Source: Furcasterigmium furcatum
Taxonomy: Eukaryota > Ascomycota > Sordariomycetes > Glomerellales > Plectosphaerellaceae
DNA length: 64,000 nt
Direction: 5' to 3'
Assembly (NCBI GenBank): GCA_001599815.1
Contig: BCIA01000002.1
Span: 5,553,626-5,617,625 of the forward strand
Within the stretch, counting starts at the first letter, position 1. Each line of letters begins with the position of its first letter. The notes below the pieces were generated by a model that was not told where the DNA came from, did no database searches, and saw only the letters and a list, made by a program, of their open reading frames with translations. The position numbers and the translations under genes are program-made. Shown here piece after piece: positions 1 through 12,187 of the stretch.

Positions 1-1788
1 GGTGAGGGCGAGGGTGAGATCCACGGCAGCTAATCCAGGAACCCTCGGCCGGGGGTGAGCCAAATCACAGTTGAGGCACGGTTGCGGTCTGTGGCCGGAT
101 GTCCGGCTGGCTGACGGTTTAGTGAAGGATCTCATCGGCTATCTTGCTCCCTGCTCGCGGTGGCCGTCTATTCCACCACATGCAAGACCCATACTGAACC
201 CCGGTGCAGATGATAACTGCCTCGCCAAGATGGCTTCTTCTACGTGAACTTGACCAGAAACGCGTGCGAAGGAACGATAATCCGGTTGGAGTCACGAACA
301 TATGCGGTGACTCGGGTGTCCAAGGACGCTTCATGCGAGGCACGATGGAGCCCCCGAGTCCCCGACGGAAAGTGGCGACTTGGATATCACTTGACTGGCT
401 TCGAGGTCTTCGAGAGCGAGGAAATGCCTCGGCTGAATCGAGAAAAATGCGCAGCATCGCCGATGAGCGAAGACGCCGGGTGCCGGATGGATCTCAAGTC
501 ATCAGCCGCGTTCCAGCGGTGAACCGCGGTGACCGGAAGGCTGGGTCGAGGGCTGATTCTCGGGAACTCGGTGTCACTCCGTCAGCATGACAGACATAGT
601 ACGTGCCCGCAGTCATGGTATGCAGGCATGACCTCCGGCTCCTTGGTCGATAACAGGATAATCGGTCGGCAGGGTGTTGGTTGCTGACGAACCCGGCTGC
701 CCAGGAGTCGTATCATGAGGGGTGTGCAGAAGTAGCAGCATGCAGGCATGACAGATGGCGGTGAAAATCACCGAGGGGCCATGATGTCAGTGTGCCAGGA
801 AACACGGATGTCATGCTTGACGCAGGTACTGAGATGGAAACAAATGGGAAAGGTGAGCGGAGGTCAAAGTCTCGGTGAGGAGGGGCCGGAAAAAGCCAAG
901 ACCCGGGCCAGGTCCAGCAATCTGATTGGCTCGGACAGTCCCCTGTCTTGAGCCTCAGCCAACTTCCCACACAGCTTGATCCTCGAACCCTCCACAGTCC
1001 ATCACGGATTCCCTCGCCGATCCGTCACTGTCAACGGTGGCCGCCATCGTGTCTTCGCTACGGAAATGGCTCCTGCAAAAGCCCCGGAACTTCATGCCGT
1101 GTTTTCTAACTATCGAAAGCGATTCCGTCATCGAAAACGAACCGCCTGCTTGGCCCTTTCCCGCCATGACCCCAGCCTTTGGGGATGTCCGTCGGACAAG
1201 ACTTGGACTGGCAGTTGGCTTGTCCCACTTACTTACACGCCCCTGGAACGTTAGCTGCTAGGCCGGCCTCGTCAAGGACCGTCGTTATCTTGTCCAGGCT
1301 TGGAGTCGACCGCCTCGTATCTCGTGGTTTCACAGTTCAACGGCTTATGTCTCCGCCTTGTGTCGAAGCACCCCGTTGCCTGCCCTTCTAGTCCGGGAGG
1401 CCGGTGCGAGTGCGTGTGGAGGCTATTGCCTACTACCAAGCGTGCACGACGGGACCCCAATGTCCACGATCCTGTCCGTCTTTCCTGAGGTTTCAGGCGC
1501 CTGGCTGAGCTTCAGGCATGTCCGCCCACGCCCTGACACTGGCAGGAGCATGACATCGGATCACGTCACCAGAATTTATGGCATCTTGGACGAGGATATG
1601 GATGAGCCACAGGCGCGGACTGGCTGGATTACGCTCTTGGACATTGTACCTGCCGTCCTCGGCACACCCCGTCAGAGGCGTCCGTTCTTGGAATCGCGTC
1701 GACGTCCGCCGGGGTCGACTCTTCGCCGCCTATCGTGAACCAATGGCACTACCCAAAATAGGCATCCTGTGATCGATCTCCCGCAGTC

Positions 1789-1799
1789 TCGGTCACCGA
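1789..1799. promoter_or_regulatory. AflR-type site TCGGTCACCGA in the PKS promoter
   Basis: The 11 bases fit TCGN5CGA, the palindromic consensus known for AflR, and lie about 310 bp before the PKS start. The same 11-mer occurs inverted at 14562-14572. A gene for an AflR-domain protein lies about 10 kb downstream of this site. Binding is inferred, not shown. Confidence 0.4.
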
Positions 1800-1884
1800 A
1801 CATCCTCCCTCCCGGTCTCAGCTGTTCATGGGCGGCTTGGGCGCGCGGGGGCCAAGGGGGGGTGTCTCCATTCAGGCGGTCTGG

Positions 1885-1895
1885 TCGTTCTTCGA
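1885..1895. promoter_or_regulatory. Second AflR-type site TCGTTCTTCGA in the PKS promoter
   Basis: A second match to TCGN5CGA, 96 bp downstream of the first and about 215 bp before the PKS start. One such match is expected about every 4 kb by chance, so two within 110 bp of a promoter is suggestive. Confidence 0.4.
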
Positions 1896-2026
1896 TGGAC
1901 TCCGCCGCTCTGCTGATGGCCATCGGCAGCAATGACAGGCCGAGCTGAGACGATGTTTGAGATGCAGATGGTCAGGGCATCTGGCTGGCAAGTGCCGGGC
2001 CCTTGGTTTCGTCGCGCCCTACGTGA

Positions 2027-2032
2027 TATAAG
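2027..2032 (+). promoter_or_regulatory. TATA-like box of the PKS
   Basis: TATAAG inside GTGATATAAGACGG lies about 80 bp before the PKS start codon, a plausible core promoter position in filamentous fungi. Confidence 0.4.
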
Positions 2033-2109
2033 ACGGACTCCATGCCCTCGTAACTTGCCCGTTTGGTGTATACTAATCTCCAGGACATCTCTACCCAACA
2101 CATCTCACC

Positions 2110-5100
2110 ATGGACGGCACAATGTCGTTTCTCCTCTTTGGAGATCAGTCACTCAACACGTACCCGTTCTTGGCCGACTTCTACCGCAATGGCAACCCCA
2201 GCATTCTGGCCAGAACTTTCCTCGAGCAGGCGGGCCAAGCTCTGAGGGAGGAAATCGACAGTCTCGGCAAGCTTGAGAGACCCAAGTTCCCGGTTTTCCT
2301 CACTCTCCAACAGCTCAATGAGATGTATCAGGCGCAGGAGAGGAGACATCCCGGTCTGGATAGCGCCTTGCTGTGCATCGCTCAGATCGCTCACTACATC
2401 GAGTAAGTCGTCTGAACATCTTGGTAGTATCACACATTCGCTGATCATTCACAGCCGCTGCGAGAAACACCCTCAAGACGCCACCGCTCATGATCAGACA
2501 TATCTCCTTGGCCTCTGCACAGGCCTGTTCGCCGCCTCCGCCGTGGCATCTACGCCTTCGATTTCTACATTGATACCCCTTGCTGTTCAAACTGTTTTGA
2601 TGGCCTTCAGGACCGGCTGCCATGTCGAGTCTCTGGCTGAGAGGCTTTCCCCTTCAACAACTAATGCCGGCTCATGGAGTCGCCTCTTCCCAGGGATGAA
2701 AGAGTCGGACGCCACGAAGACACTCGATCATTTCCACCGCACACAGGTTGGTCCTCTCTCAATGTTTCCACGCGCAACTTCCTCTGACGAATTCCAAGTG
2801 TACACCTCCCGCAAGCCGTGCCTATGTCAGCGCGGTTTCGGCAACCAGTGTGGCCATCTCCGGGCCGCCATCCACTCTGAAGGCGTTCGCTGAGAGTGGT
2901 GTCGCCTCGGCCAAGTCCACGCCAGTTCCAGTTTTTGGTCCCTGGCACGCGGCGCATTTGCATGCGGATGCAGACATCGATAAGATTCTGCAATTGGACA
3001 ACCCGCGTCTATCCGCAGCACTGGCTAAGAGCGAGCCTCGTTCTGCCGTCATGTCTGGTGCTGATGGCACTTGGATTACCGGAACAAGCACAGCCGACCT
3101 CTTCCGCAAGATCGTCCGCGAATGTCTCACGCAGAAGCTTCAATTTCAACGCGTTCTTGATGATGCGCTGAGAACTTCTCGCAACTTCGCGGGGTCCAGC
3201 TGTCTGATCGTGCCCTTAGGGCCGACCGACAACGCCGAGACCCTGTCCAAGCTGATCGGCGACAACACGAAGCTTCAGGTTTCTCTGCGACAGCCACCCA
3301 GAGCCTCGCAGGACAACAAGGGTTCTCGGATCGGCAATCATGGCGCCAGCAACAAGTGCAAGCTCGCAATCGTTGGCATGGCTGGCAGGTTCCCAGACGC
3401 CGCGAGCCACGAGAAGCTCTGGGAACTGCTTTCCAAGGGCCTGGACGTCCACAGAGTTGTTCCCGCAGACCGCTTCAACGTCGATACGCACTTCGATCCC
3501 ACCGGAAAGGCGATCAACACGAGCCACACGCAGTACGGCTGCTGGATCGAAAATCCTGGGCTTTTCGACAACAAGTTCTTCAGCATGTCGCCGAGAGAGG
3601 CGTACCAGACGGATCCGATGCAGCGCATGGCCTTGACGACAGCATACGAGGCCCTTGAGATGTCAGGCTACGTGCCCAATCGGACTCCATCAACCCGACT
3701 GGATCGCATTGGAACCTTCTACGGGCAGACCTCGGACGACTGGCGTGAAATCAACGCTGCGCAGGAAGTTGACACCTACTTCATCACCGGCGGCGTCCGT
3801 GCCTTCGGCCCAGGTCGCATCAACTATCACTTCGGCTTCAGCGGCCCCAGCCTGAACATCGACACCGCATGTTCCTCTAGCGCAGCGGCCTTGCAGGTTG
3901 CCTGCACCTCTCTTTGGGCAAGGGATTGTGACACTGCGGTTGTCGGCGGCCTGTCCTGCATGACCAACCCGGACATCTTCTCGGGTCTTAGCCGCGGCCA
4001 ATTCCTGTCCAAGACTGGTCCTTGTGCTACGTTCGACGACGGAGCCGATGGATACTGCCGCGCTGATGCGTGTGCCTCCATTGTGGTCAAGCGCTTGGAT
4101 GACGCTGTTTCTGACAAGGACAACATCCTTGCCGTCATCCTGGGGACTGCCACCAACCACTCAGCCGATGCGGTGTCCATCACCCATCCACATGGTCCGA
4201 CTCAGTCGGCGCTGTCCACGGCTATTCTTGATGAGGCAGGCGTCGATCCGTTTGACGTCGATTACGTCGAGATGCATGGAACCGGCACCCAAGCCGGAGA
4301 TGGCACTGAGATGCTCTCTGTCACCAACGTCTTCGCGCCCCCTGACCGCCGACGCCCTGCCGATCGACCACTGTATCTCGGTGCGGTGAAAAGTAACATA
4401 GGCCACGGTGAAGCTGCTTCGGGAGTTACAGCTCTCTGCAAAGTTCTCATGATGATGCAGAAGAACTCCATTCCGCCCCACGTTGGCATCAAGAAGGTCC
4501 TGAACCACGGCTTTCCCAAGGATCTCTCGGAGCGAAACATCAACATCGCCTTCCACATGACGCCTTTCAAACGCCGCGATGGCAAGCCGAGGAGGATCTT
4601 CGTCAACAATTTCAGTGCGGCTGGTGGCAACACTGGCCTCCTTCTTGAGGACGGCCCCCGGTATGACACGCCCAAGGCGGATCCTCGCGATGTTCATGTC
4701 ATCACAGTCACTGGCAAAGCCAAGGCTTCACTGCTTCGCAATGCTGAGAGATTGATTGATTGGATGAGCCAGAATCCCGATACGCCCGTATCGCACGTTG
4801 CCTACACAACAACTGCTCGCCGCATTCAGCACTACTGGCGGATCAGTGTTGCTGCATATGATCTGGAGGAAGCGAAGCGCGGTCTCCAGGAGCGCTTGCA
4901 GCAGCAGATCCAGCCCGTGTCTACGACGCAGCCCAAGATGGCCTTCCTGTTCACTGGCCAGGGTTCTCACTATGCAGGCCTCGGCAGGGACTTGTATGCA
5001 AACCACCCCTCATTCAAGGAGAGCATTGACGAGTTCTCGAATCTCGCCAAGATCCACGGCTTCCCCTCCTTCATGCCCCTCATCGACGGCAGCGAGTCAG

Positions 5101-8100
5101 ATGTCACAAGCCTTTCGCCTGTTGTTGTCCAGCTTGGTCTTTGCTGCTTCGAGATGGCTCTCGCAAGACTCTGGGGCTCTTGGGGCATCAAGCCCTCCGT
5201 CGTTCTCGGCCACTCGCTTGGAGAGTACGCCGCGCTCAACATTGCGGGAGTGCTGTCTGCCAGCGACGCGATTTACTTGGTGGGCTTGCGAGCCCAGCTT
5301 CTAGTAGCCAAGTGCACTGCTGGGACACACGTCATGCTCGCCATTCAAGGTTCTGTTGAGTCTGTCAAGGAAGCTCTTGGAGTGGCGGCCGCCTCTGTCA
5401 ACGTTGCCTGCATCAATGGGCCGCGCGAAACGGTTCTCAGCGGTGAGGCAGCTCAGATGTCAGAGGTCTCGACGCGCCTGGGCGCTTCTGGATTCAAGTG
5501 CACTCAGCTCAAGGTGCCCTTTGCCTTCCACTCGGCTCAGGTCGAACCCATCCTTGACGAGTTCGAGAGACTCGCTGGCTCAGTGCAGTTTCACTCGCCC
5601 AAGGTGGCCGTCATCTCGCCCTTGCTGGGCAGGATGATTGACTGTGGAGATTCTGAAGCTAATGTCTTCAACGCGGCCTATCTTCGCAACCACGCTCGAG
5701 ATGCCGTCAACTTCCTTGGCGGCCTGGCTTCGGCGCAGCAACACCCGGGCGACAACAAGATTGACGACAAGACAGTCTGGCTTGAAGTCGGACCTCACCC
5801 TGTCTGCGCCAACATGGTCAAGGCCGCCTTTGGGGCCACCACAGTTGCTGTCCCGACGTTGAAACGGAATGAGGCCACCTACAAGACCCTCGGCGGCAGC
5901 TTGTGTGCTCTTCACACCGCCGGGATCAATCTCGATTGGAATGAGTTCCATCGTGATTTTAGTGCCTCGACCCGCCTCCTGGATTTGCCCAGTTATGCCT
6001 TCGATGAGAAGAACTACTGGATCCAGTACACGGGCGACTGGTGCCTCACCAAGAACCGCAGACCAGCCGCAGCGAATAAGCCTGCAGTCCTTGAAGCCCC
6101 CAAGCCGAAGCTTTCCACCACCTCTGTCCATGGGGTCACAAAAGAAGAGGTCAACGGAGATGTCGCGGTCATCGAGACTGAGACCAACCTTTCCCGAGAT
6201 GACACGAGGAACATCCTCCTGGGCCATCTGTGCAACGGCGCCCCCCTGTGCCCGTCGACTCTTTACGCAGATATGGCCATGACTATTTGCGACTACGCTT
6301 ACAAGCTTCTGCGGCCTGGCTCTGAGAATATCGGCCTCAATGTGGCCGATGTCGAGGTGCCCAAGACTCTGATTTTCGACGAGAAGCTCGACGCGCACAT
6401 TCTCCGGACCACGGTCAGAGCCAACGCATCAGAAGGCTTTGCCACCGTCGTCTTCCACACCGGAGAGGGGTCCAAGAAGACCGAGCATGCCCACTGCAAG
6501 GTTTTGTTCGGCAACACTGAGCAGTGGGCTGATGAGTTTGAGCGTGTCAACTACCTCATCAAGGGGCGAGTCGATGACCTTCTGGAGGCCGAGAAAGCCG
6601 GCAAGGCTTCGAAGATCGGCCGTGGCCTGGCGTACAAGCTGTTCTCGGCGCTTGTCGATTACGATCCTCGTTTCCGCGGCATGGAGGAGGTCGTCCTCGA
6701 CAGCAAGACTTGCGAGGCGACGGCCAAGGTCACCTTCCAGACCACTGAGAAGGACGGCAACTTCTTCTTCAGCCCCTACTGGATTGACAGCTGCTGCCAC
6801 ATCTCCGGTTTCATCATCAATGGCACCGACGCTGTCGATTCTCGTGAGCAGGTCTTCATTTCTCATGGCTGGGGATCTCTCCGTTTCATCGAGAAGCTGG
6901 ATCCCGCCAAGTCGTACCGGTCCTACATCCGCATGCAGCCCGTCAAGGGAACCAAGATGATGGCAGGAGATGCCTACGTCTTCGACGGCGACCGTATTGT
7001 CGGCGTCGCCGGAGATGTTCGCTTCCAGTCCATCCCTCGCAGGGTCCTCAACATGGTTCTGCCTCCTCGCGGGCGAGCTGCTGCTGGCATGGCCAACATT
7101 GCCGCCTCGGCGCCTGTCAAGCCTGCTGCAGTACCAGCCAAGGCTTCGTCACCCAAGTCGAAGTCCAAGAAGGCAGCTACTAAGCCTGATCTCAAGACGG
7201 TCAATGCCAAACTGACACAAGTCAAGTCAGTTGTTGAGGTTGTTTTTGACATCATCGCGAAGGAGACTGGCGTGTCTGACGATGAGCTTGGCGACAACAT
7301 CGACTTCACAGACCTGGGATGCGACTCCCTCATGGCCCTTACTGTTGCTGGAAGGATGCGTGAGGAGCTCGATATCGACATTGACTCTCACGCGTTCGTC
7401 GATCACCCGACAGTCGGAAGCTTCAAGAAATTCCTAGCTCAATTCGACAAGTCCGAGCCGGTGGCCGTTTCCCAGAAGTCTCATGAGCGCAACCATAGCT
7501 CTGGCGGCCAGGATTCGGGCGTTTCCTTCGCGTCAGAGTCAGGCTCTGAGATTGATACGGGCGATTCTCCGCTCACGACTCCGCCAAATGAGGAGAGCGA
7601 CGAGGAGCATCTGAAGCCTGAGGGCGACTCCGGCGACGACATGCAACAGATTGTCAGGACAACCATTGCATCGGAGATGGGTGTCGACGTTGACGAGATC
7701 ATTGCGACCCCTGATCTGGCAGCGCTCGGCATGGATTCGCTCATGAGTCTCACTATTCTTGGCGCCCTTCGCGAGAGGACGGGGATGAACATCTCCAATG
7801 ATCTCTTCATTGAAAGCCCCTCCTTGGCACAGGTTGAGAAAGCGCTGGGTATCGGCAAGCCCAAGGCTGTCAGCGCGAAGCCCGCCAAGTCCGCCTCGTC
7901 GAAGCGTGTACCCCTTGCGCCCACCAAGGAGATCAACACCCACCCTGGTAACACAACCGCTACCATCGTCAAGCCGCCACGCCCTGACGAGGTTGTTGAT
8001 CACTTTCCCCACCGCAAGGCGAGCTCGATTCTGCTTCAGGGCAGCACTCGGACTGCAACCAGGAATCTCTTCATGATCCCCGATGGCAGTGGATGTGCCA

Positions 8101-8865
8101 CATCTTACACCGAGATCAGCCAGATCTCCCCGGACTGGGCCGTCTGGGGCCTCTTCTCCCCCTTCATGAAGACTCCTGAGGAGTTCAACTGCGGCGTCTA
8201 CGGTATGGCCACCAAGTTTATCACCGAGATTCGCCGCAGACAGCCGCATGGTCCCTATTCCCTCTCAGGCTGGTCAGCCGGTGGTGTCATCGCCTTCGAG
8301 ATGGTCAACCAACTTCTCAGGCTTGGCGAGAGCGTTGATCACTTGGTCATCATTGACGCCCCCTGCCCCGTTACGATCGAGCCTCTTCCCCGCTCCTTGC
8401 ACTCGTGGTTTGGCACCATCGGCCTCCTAGGCGAGGGAGACGAAGGAGAGAAGAAGATCCCGCCCTGGCTGCTCCCTCACTTCGCAGCGGCGGTCACGGC
8501 GCTGAGCAACTACACTGCCGAACGCATCCCTGACGACAAGTGCCCTAGCGTCATGACCATCTGGTGCGAGGACGGTGTCTGCAAGCTGCCGACCGACCCT
8601 CGGCCTGACCCCTATCCCACTGGTCATGCTCTCTTCTTGCTGGAGAACAGGACCGACTTTGGCCCGAACAGATGGGACGAGTATCTGGACATCTCCAAGA
8701 TGCAGTCCAGGCATTTGCCGGGCAACCATTTCTCGATGATGCACGGCGACATGGTACGTTTCTAATTCCCCTGGAGAATGTGACGTGAGATAAGGTCATG
8801 GGCTGACTTTCCGGCTGCAGGCGAAGAAGCTGGGTGATTTCATCCGCGAGGCCGTGTGCTCGTAG
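2110..8865 (+). CDS. PKS1: Non-reducing polyketide synthase, DHN-melanin type (tetrahydroxynaphthalene synthase)
   Basis: Four exons (2110-2402, 2455-2746, 2799-8753, 8821-8865) join in frame to 2194 aa, close to the known melanin synthases. Domain order is SAT (GLCTG, Cys119), KS (DTACSSS, Cys553), malonyl-CoA AT (GHSLGEY, Ser1001), product template (His1338 and Asp1525 as the dehydratase-like pair), two ACPs (CDSLMAL, Ser1705; MDSLMSL, Ser1842) and a thioesterase/Claisen cyclase (GWSAGG, Ser2021; His2172). There are no KR, DH, ER or MT domains. By family knowledge such enzymes condense malonyl-CoA (or acetyl-CoA plus malonyl-CoA) to 1,3,6,8-tetrahydroxynaphthalene, the first step of DHN melanin. 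The SAT start and the double ACP match Colletotrichum PKS1. All expected catalytic residues are present, so the gene looks functional. A CMR1-type regulator on the same side of the window supports the melanin assignment. A related naphthopyrone synthase is less likely. Confidence 0.93.
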
Positions 8866-11800
8866 CTCCTGATTTATTTACGCGACTTCAAATATCACTC
8901 GTTTAATCAGTTTTTGGTAGGGCTGTAATGGGGCAGAGAGCCAGTCGCCCAAGGTTATTTTACACATAGACGGCAACTTCATACAGCGACTCGGCGTTTG
9001 GGGGAACATCATGGAGTTCCATTGTCGAATTGAGCACCAAGATTGCATTGGCTCTTCCTCTCCTATTCTGCATTCTTCACTATCTACCGTCCATCTACTC
9101 TATAGAATACTCAAATTTTCCCTCAGAATCTCAGCTTGCACCGTCACCCAGCGAATTTCGAGTATGGGGGCACAAACGGTCTTGTGAACAGGTTGCCTGG
9201 CCTGCTGTCCGACTCGATACACCGGCATCCAGGTTCCAAGCGCCACAAACGTCGGACTACCCCTGTCGATCTGTCTCGAACACTTGCATGCGCAGCTCCG
9301 GCAGACCACACGCCGCCTAACGCACGAAGCTGCACCATGATGCGCTTCCCCAGCGCCGCCCCAGGGACTTCCCCTCCCGAGGCTTCCGGGACGCGGATGC
9401 CAGCATCATCTCCACGCAAATCACCAGCCAAGGCGGACGGACTGGAATTGTGCCCACAAGCCGCGAGTGCTCATGATAAGGCGCGTGATCAGCTCCTCCA
9501 ACGAGGCAGCCAGCTTCAGGTGCCGCAGCATGGTCCCAGTCGCGCAGGCTGTGTTCCCATCACCGCCTGCAATGACGCGCATCCGCCTCGGCCAACCACG
9601 TGGGATGTCTGCCGAGGAACGACGCTCTCGTGGATCTTGGGGAGGGCCGTCAGAACAGGCCACTTTGCCGGCCGGCGCCATCCCTGTATGGCTCGCTTCC
9701 CTGCCGTCTTCTTACTTATTGAACGCTGTGCCACCACCGGTACAGATACGAAGGAACGCTCTGCTCGGCATCTGGGACGGCGGAAATGCATCGGATTATT
9801 TTTGCGTCATACCCTCTTCTGGAATCCGACAGAAGATTGATAAGTCGAGCAATGAGTGGATGAGGTGAACCGCTTCATGTCGTATATTGACCCTATGGGA
9901 ACTTGCTCACCACCTTTCCTGAAGCGATCATGATCCGAGTTTCTTCGTCACTGCTATCGCCAGCGATTTGCAATGACATCAAGATCGACAACGCCAGCTC
10001 CCGAATGATGGCCTTCCGCCGTATTCCCAGCCTGAAGTCGCTCGGCTCCGAGCGGTACAGCACATGCAAAGACGACGTATCTCCTCGGGGCCGATATGGT
10101 TGACTTCAGGTCCGACAACAGGCATGCGAGACACGACGATCCTGGGCCAGGCTGTCCGTTTCCGTCTAAAGATCCGTCTCATGGCGGCGGTCTTCTCCGT
10201 GATATTGGAGATAAGATCGACGGATCATCGGCCGAAGCCGAGAGAGCCGGTGCCATGAACGTTCCTGATCAAAACAAAATGCCAAAAGGTTCAGACCAGC
10301 TTGGCTTTTGCCCGCGCCGCGTCCGCACGAATTAGCTTCAGCCCATCCCCTCTGTCTTGTTCTCCTCCCCGTCTTATACGAGCCCGAGCGAAGGTTGGGC
10401 TAGAGATGCAGAGCCTCCAAAGTCAACCGCCAGGAACCAATTACTCTGTTTCGTCCAGTTTTGCTAGCTCGGTGCTTATCTCCCCTGCCCTCATCCGTTC
10501 GTCTGGTCTCCCCCGCTGGTGGCGGGATACCGCATGGCGAAAACAGGATTCAGCCCAGGCTCTTCAGATATTCTCTTTAAACTTTTCCAGCCCTGAACTT
10601 TCCGTGGAGAAAAAGCCCCAAAAGACGCTTTTGCATGTTTATCTCCGTTTTTGCTCGTGGGCCGCATGAGATCATATGTTTATCTCATGCTACCATGAGG
10701 TACTGGGAACGGTAAGCCGGTAGAAACCAATGCCGTCGGTTGCTGTACGCCGTCCAAGGCACCAAAATAGCACCGGCCACGGCTGCTAGTGGTGAGCTTG
10801 CGCCGTCAAGCTGCGTCGTAGTGGGCTGATCGACAGAATGATCCAGCATTACCCCTGAAACCAAAAGCCAGACATCCGGACCTCGGAAATGGCGGCGAAC
10901 GACATCTGAACCTAGTCCACTGCTGAAAGTTGCGGGTCACAGTAGACCTCCTCAAGATCGTTAGATCGGGAGCTGCGGGCGGTTGTAAACGGAAAGGAGG
11001 GAGAGAGCTGAGGGCGGAGATGGTGCCAGTGTGGTGGTGACAATTGAGGCGAGTGAGGGGCACACCTCAATAGATGAATGCGGGGTGAGCCCCGTTATGT
11101 ACATTTTCAGCCCCTGAATTGCGCCCCAACCTCGACCATGGCTCAACGGGTACGAGAACGAGTTCCGATTCGCCTCTTCCGCTCCCAACACCCACCTCGC
11201 CCGATGCCTATGATGGGGGTTTCCATATGATGTCTCACTTTTCCACCGATTTTTCATCTTTTTGTCGTTTCTCATGCGAACCTATCCCGCCTCCCACAGC
11301 CTGTAAGGTGACGGGTCCGGTCACCCCCAACCGCCCGCCCTCTTCAGCCCGCCATCATCGCGGCCAATGACTTCCGTCCCCAGGTTGTCGTCTGCATGGC
11401 GCAAGCATAAGATGTGATGTCGCCGCTAGCACAGACCAAAGGGAGCACGTCAAGGACGATGCTCGCTCGGGCTGAGGCTGACTGATGCCCTCCATCGATC
11501 TGCCCCCCCGTCAAGAGCTGTCACCAGTACTTTCACATCGTTCCCCACATCATCCATCCTCTGCTCCGTCGTAAGGAGAATTGTCGGAAACGGATTGACA
11601 CATGCCAGACCAGCAGCCATCAAACCTACCGGTTGTGTGCATCCCTCAGGCTCAGGGATGTGATCCCGGCCGGAGAGAAACGAGAAGGCAGGGCCCCGTT
11701 CCCTACTTCGTGTCCCGTTGTGTCATCGTCGAGGTTCTCGGTCCGTCTTTTGCGCTCCATGGCGCCTTTCCCTGATTCCGAGCTGTCGTGCCATGAAGAC

Positions 11801-12187
11801 GTACACCGCAGCTCAACCCAGCTGCATGTCTCTGCCTCTCCCGCAGCACTTCCCCGGTCCCTTACCGGTCGATGAATCACCTCTTTCTCCAGCTCAAGCA
11901 ACTGTCCGCCTGAGGGGCCAGACCAGGCCAGGCCAGGTTGCCTGTCATTTCTACGGCAGCCTCTCTCTGTCTCGTTGAACTCCGCACCTTGCCGCCGCGG
12001 CTGATGTCCTGGGTATGATGTGATATGCCCACCAGCTCCATCGTTCTGCCCCCCCTTACCTAGGCCACAGAGACCGTATCTTTGCCTTCAACTACATCTT
12101 GGTCCTTCTTCTCTTCACCTTCTTCAAGACTGAGCAGCGTATCTCTCTCCGCGGCCCCTGGCATGCAACACCGGGCTCCGAGAAGTC
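8866..12187. other. 3.3-kb intergenic stretch between the PKS and the AflR-like gene
   Basis: No convincing gene. Frames at 9136-9840 (+) and several overlapping minus-strand frames near 9.1-10.2 kb show no family signature and no splice logic. A short minus-strand segment near 9190-9310 faintly recalls a decayed Zn2Cys6 motif but is not supported enough to call. A (CCAGG)3 tract lies at 11923-11937. The last 170 bases before 12188 are pyrimidine-rich, as in many fungal leaders. Confidence 0.55.

Larger units (their letters stand above)
1..2109. other. Intergenic stretch upstream of the melanin PKS
   Basis: No open frame here has a recognisable domain, a coding-like composition or an exon-intron pattern. 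The longest frames (about 126 codons) overlap in several phases and look random. The last 350 bases probably form the promoter of the PKS: a TATA-like box and two TCGN5CGA palindromes are listed separately. The far left may belong to the neighbouring gene beyond the window, which cannot be seen. Confidence 0.6.

Noticed and set aside
9190..9310. Minus-strand peptide with CRSCACKCSRQ resembling a decayed Zn2Cys6 cluster
   Set aside because: Later cysteines are missing and there is room for only about 300 bases of gene before the PKS end; a chance pattern cannot be excluded.
9136..9840. Plus-strand frame of 234 codons
   Set aside because: Composition is random-like (many Arg, His, Pro, Cys), overlapping frames are equally long, and there is no domain or conserved motif.
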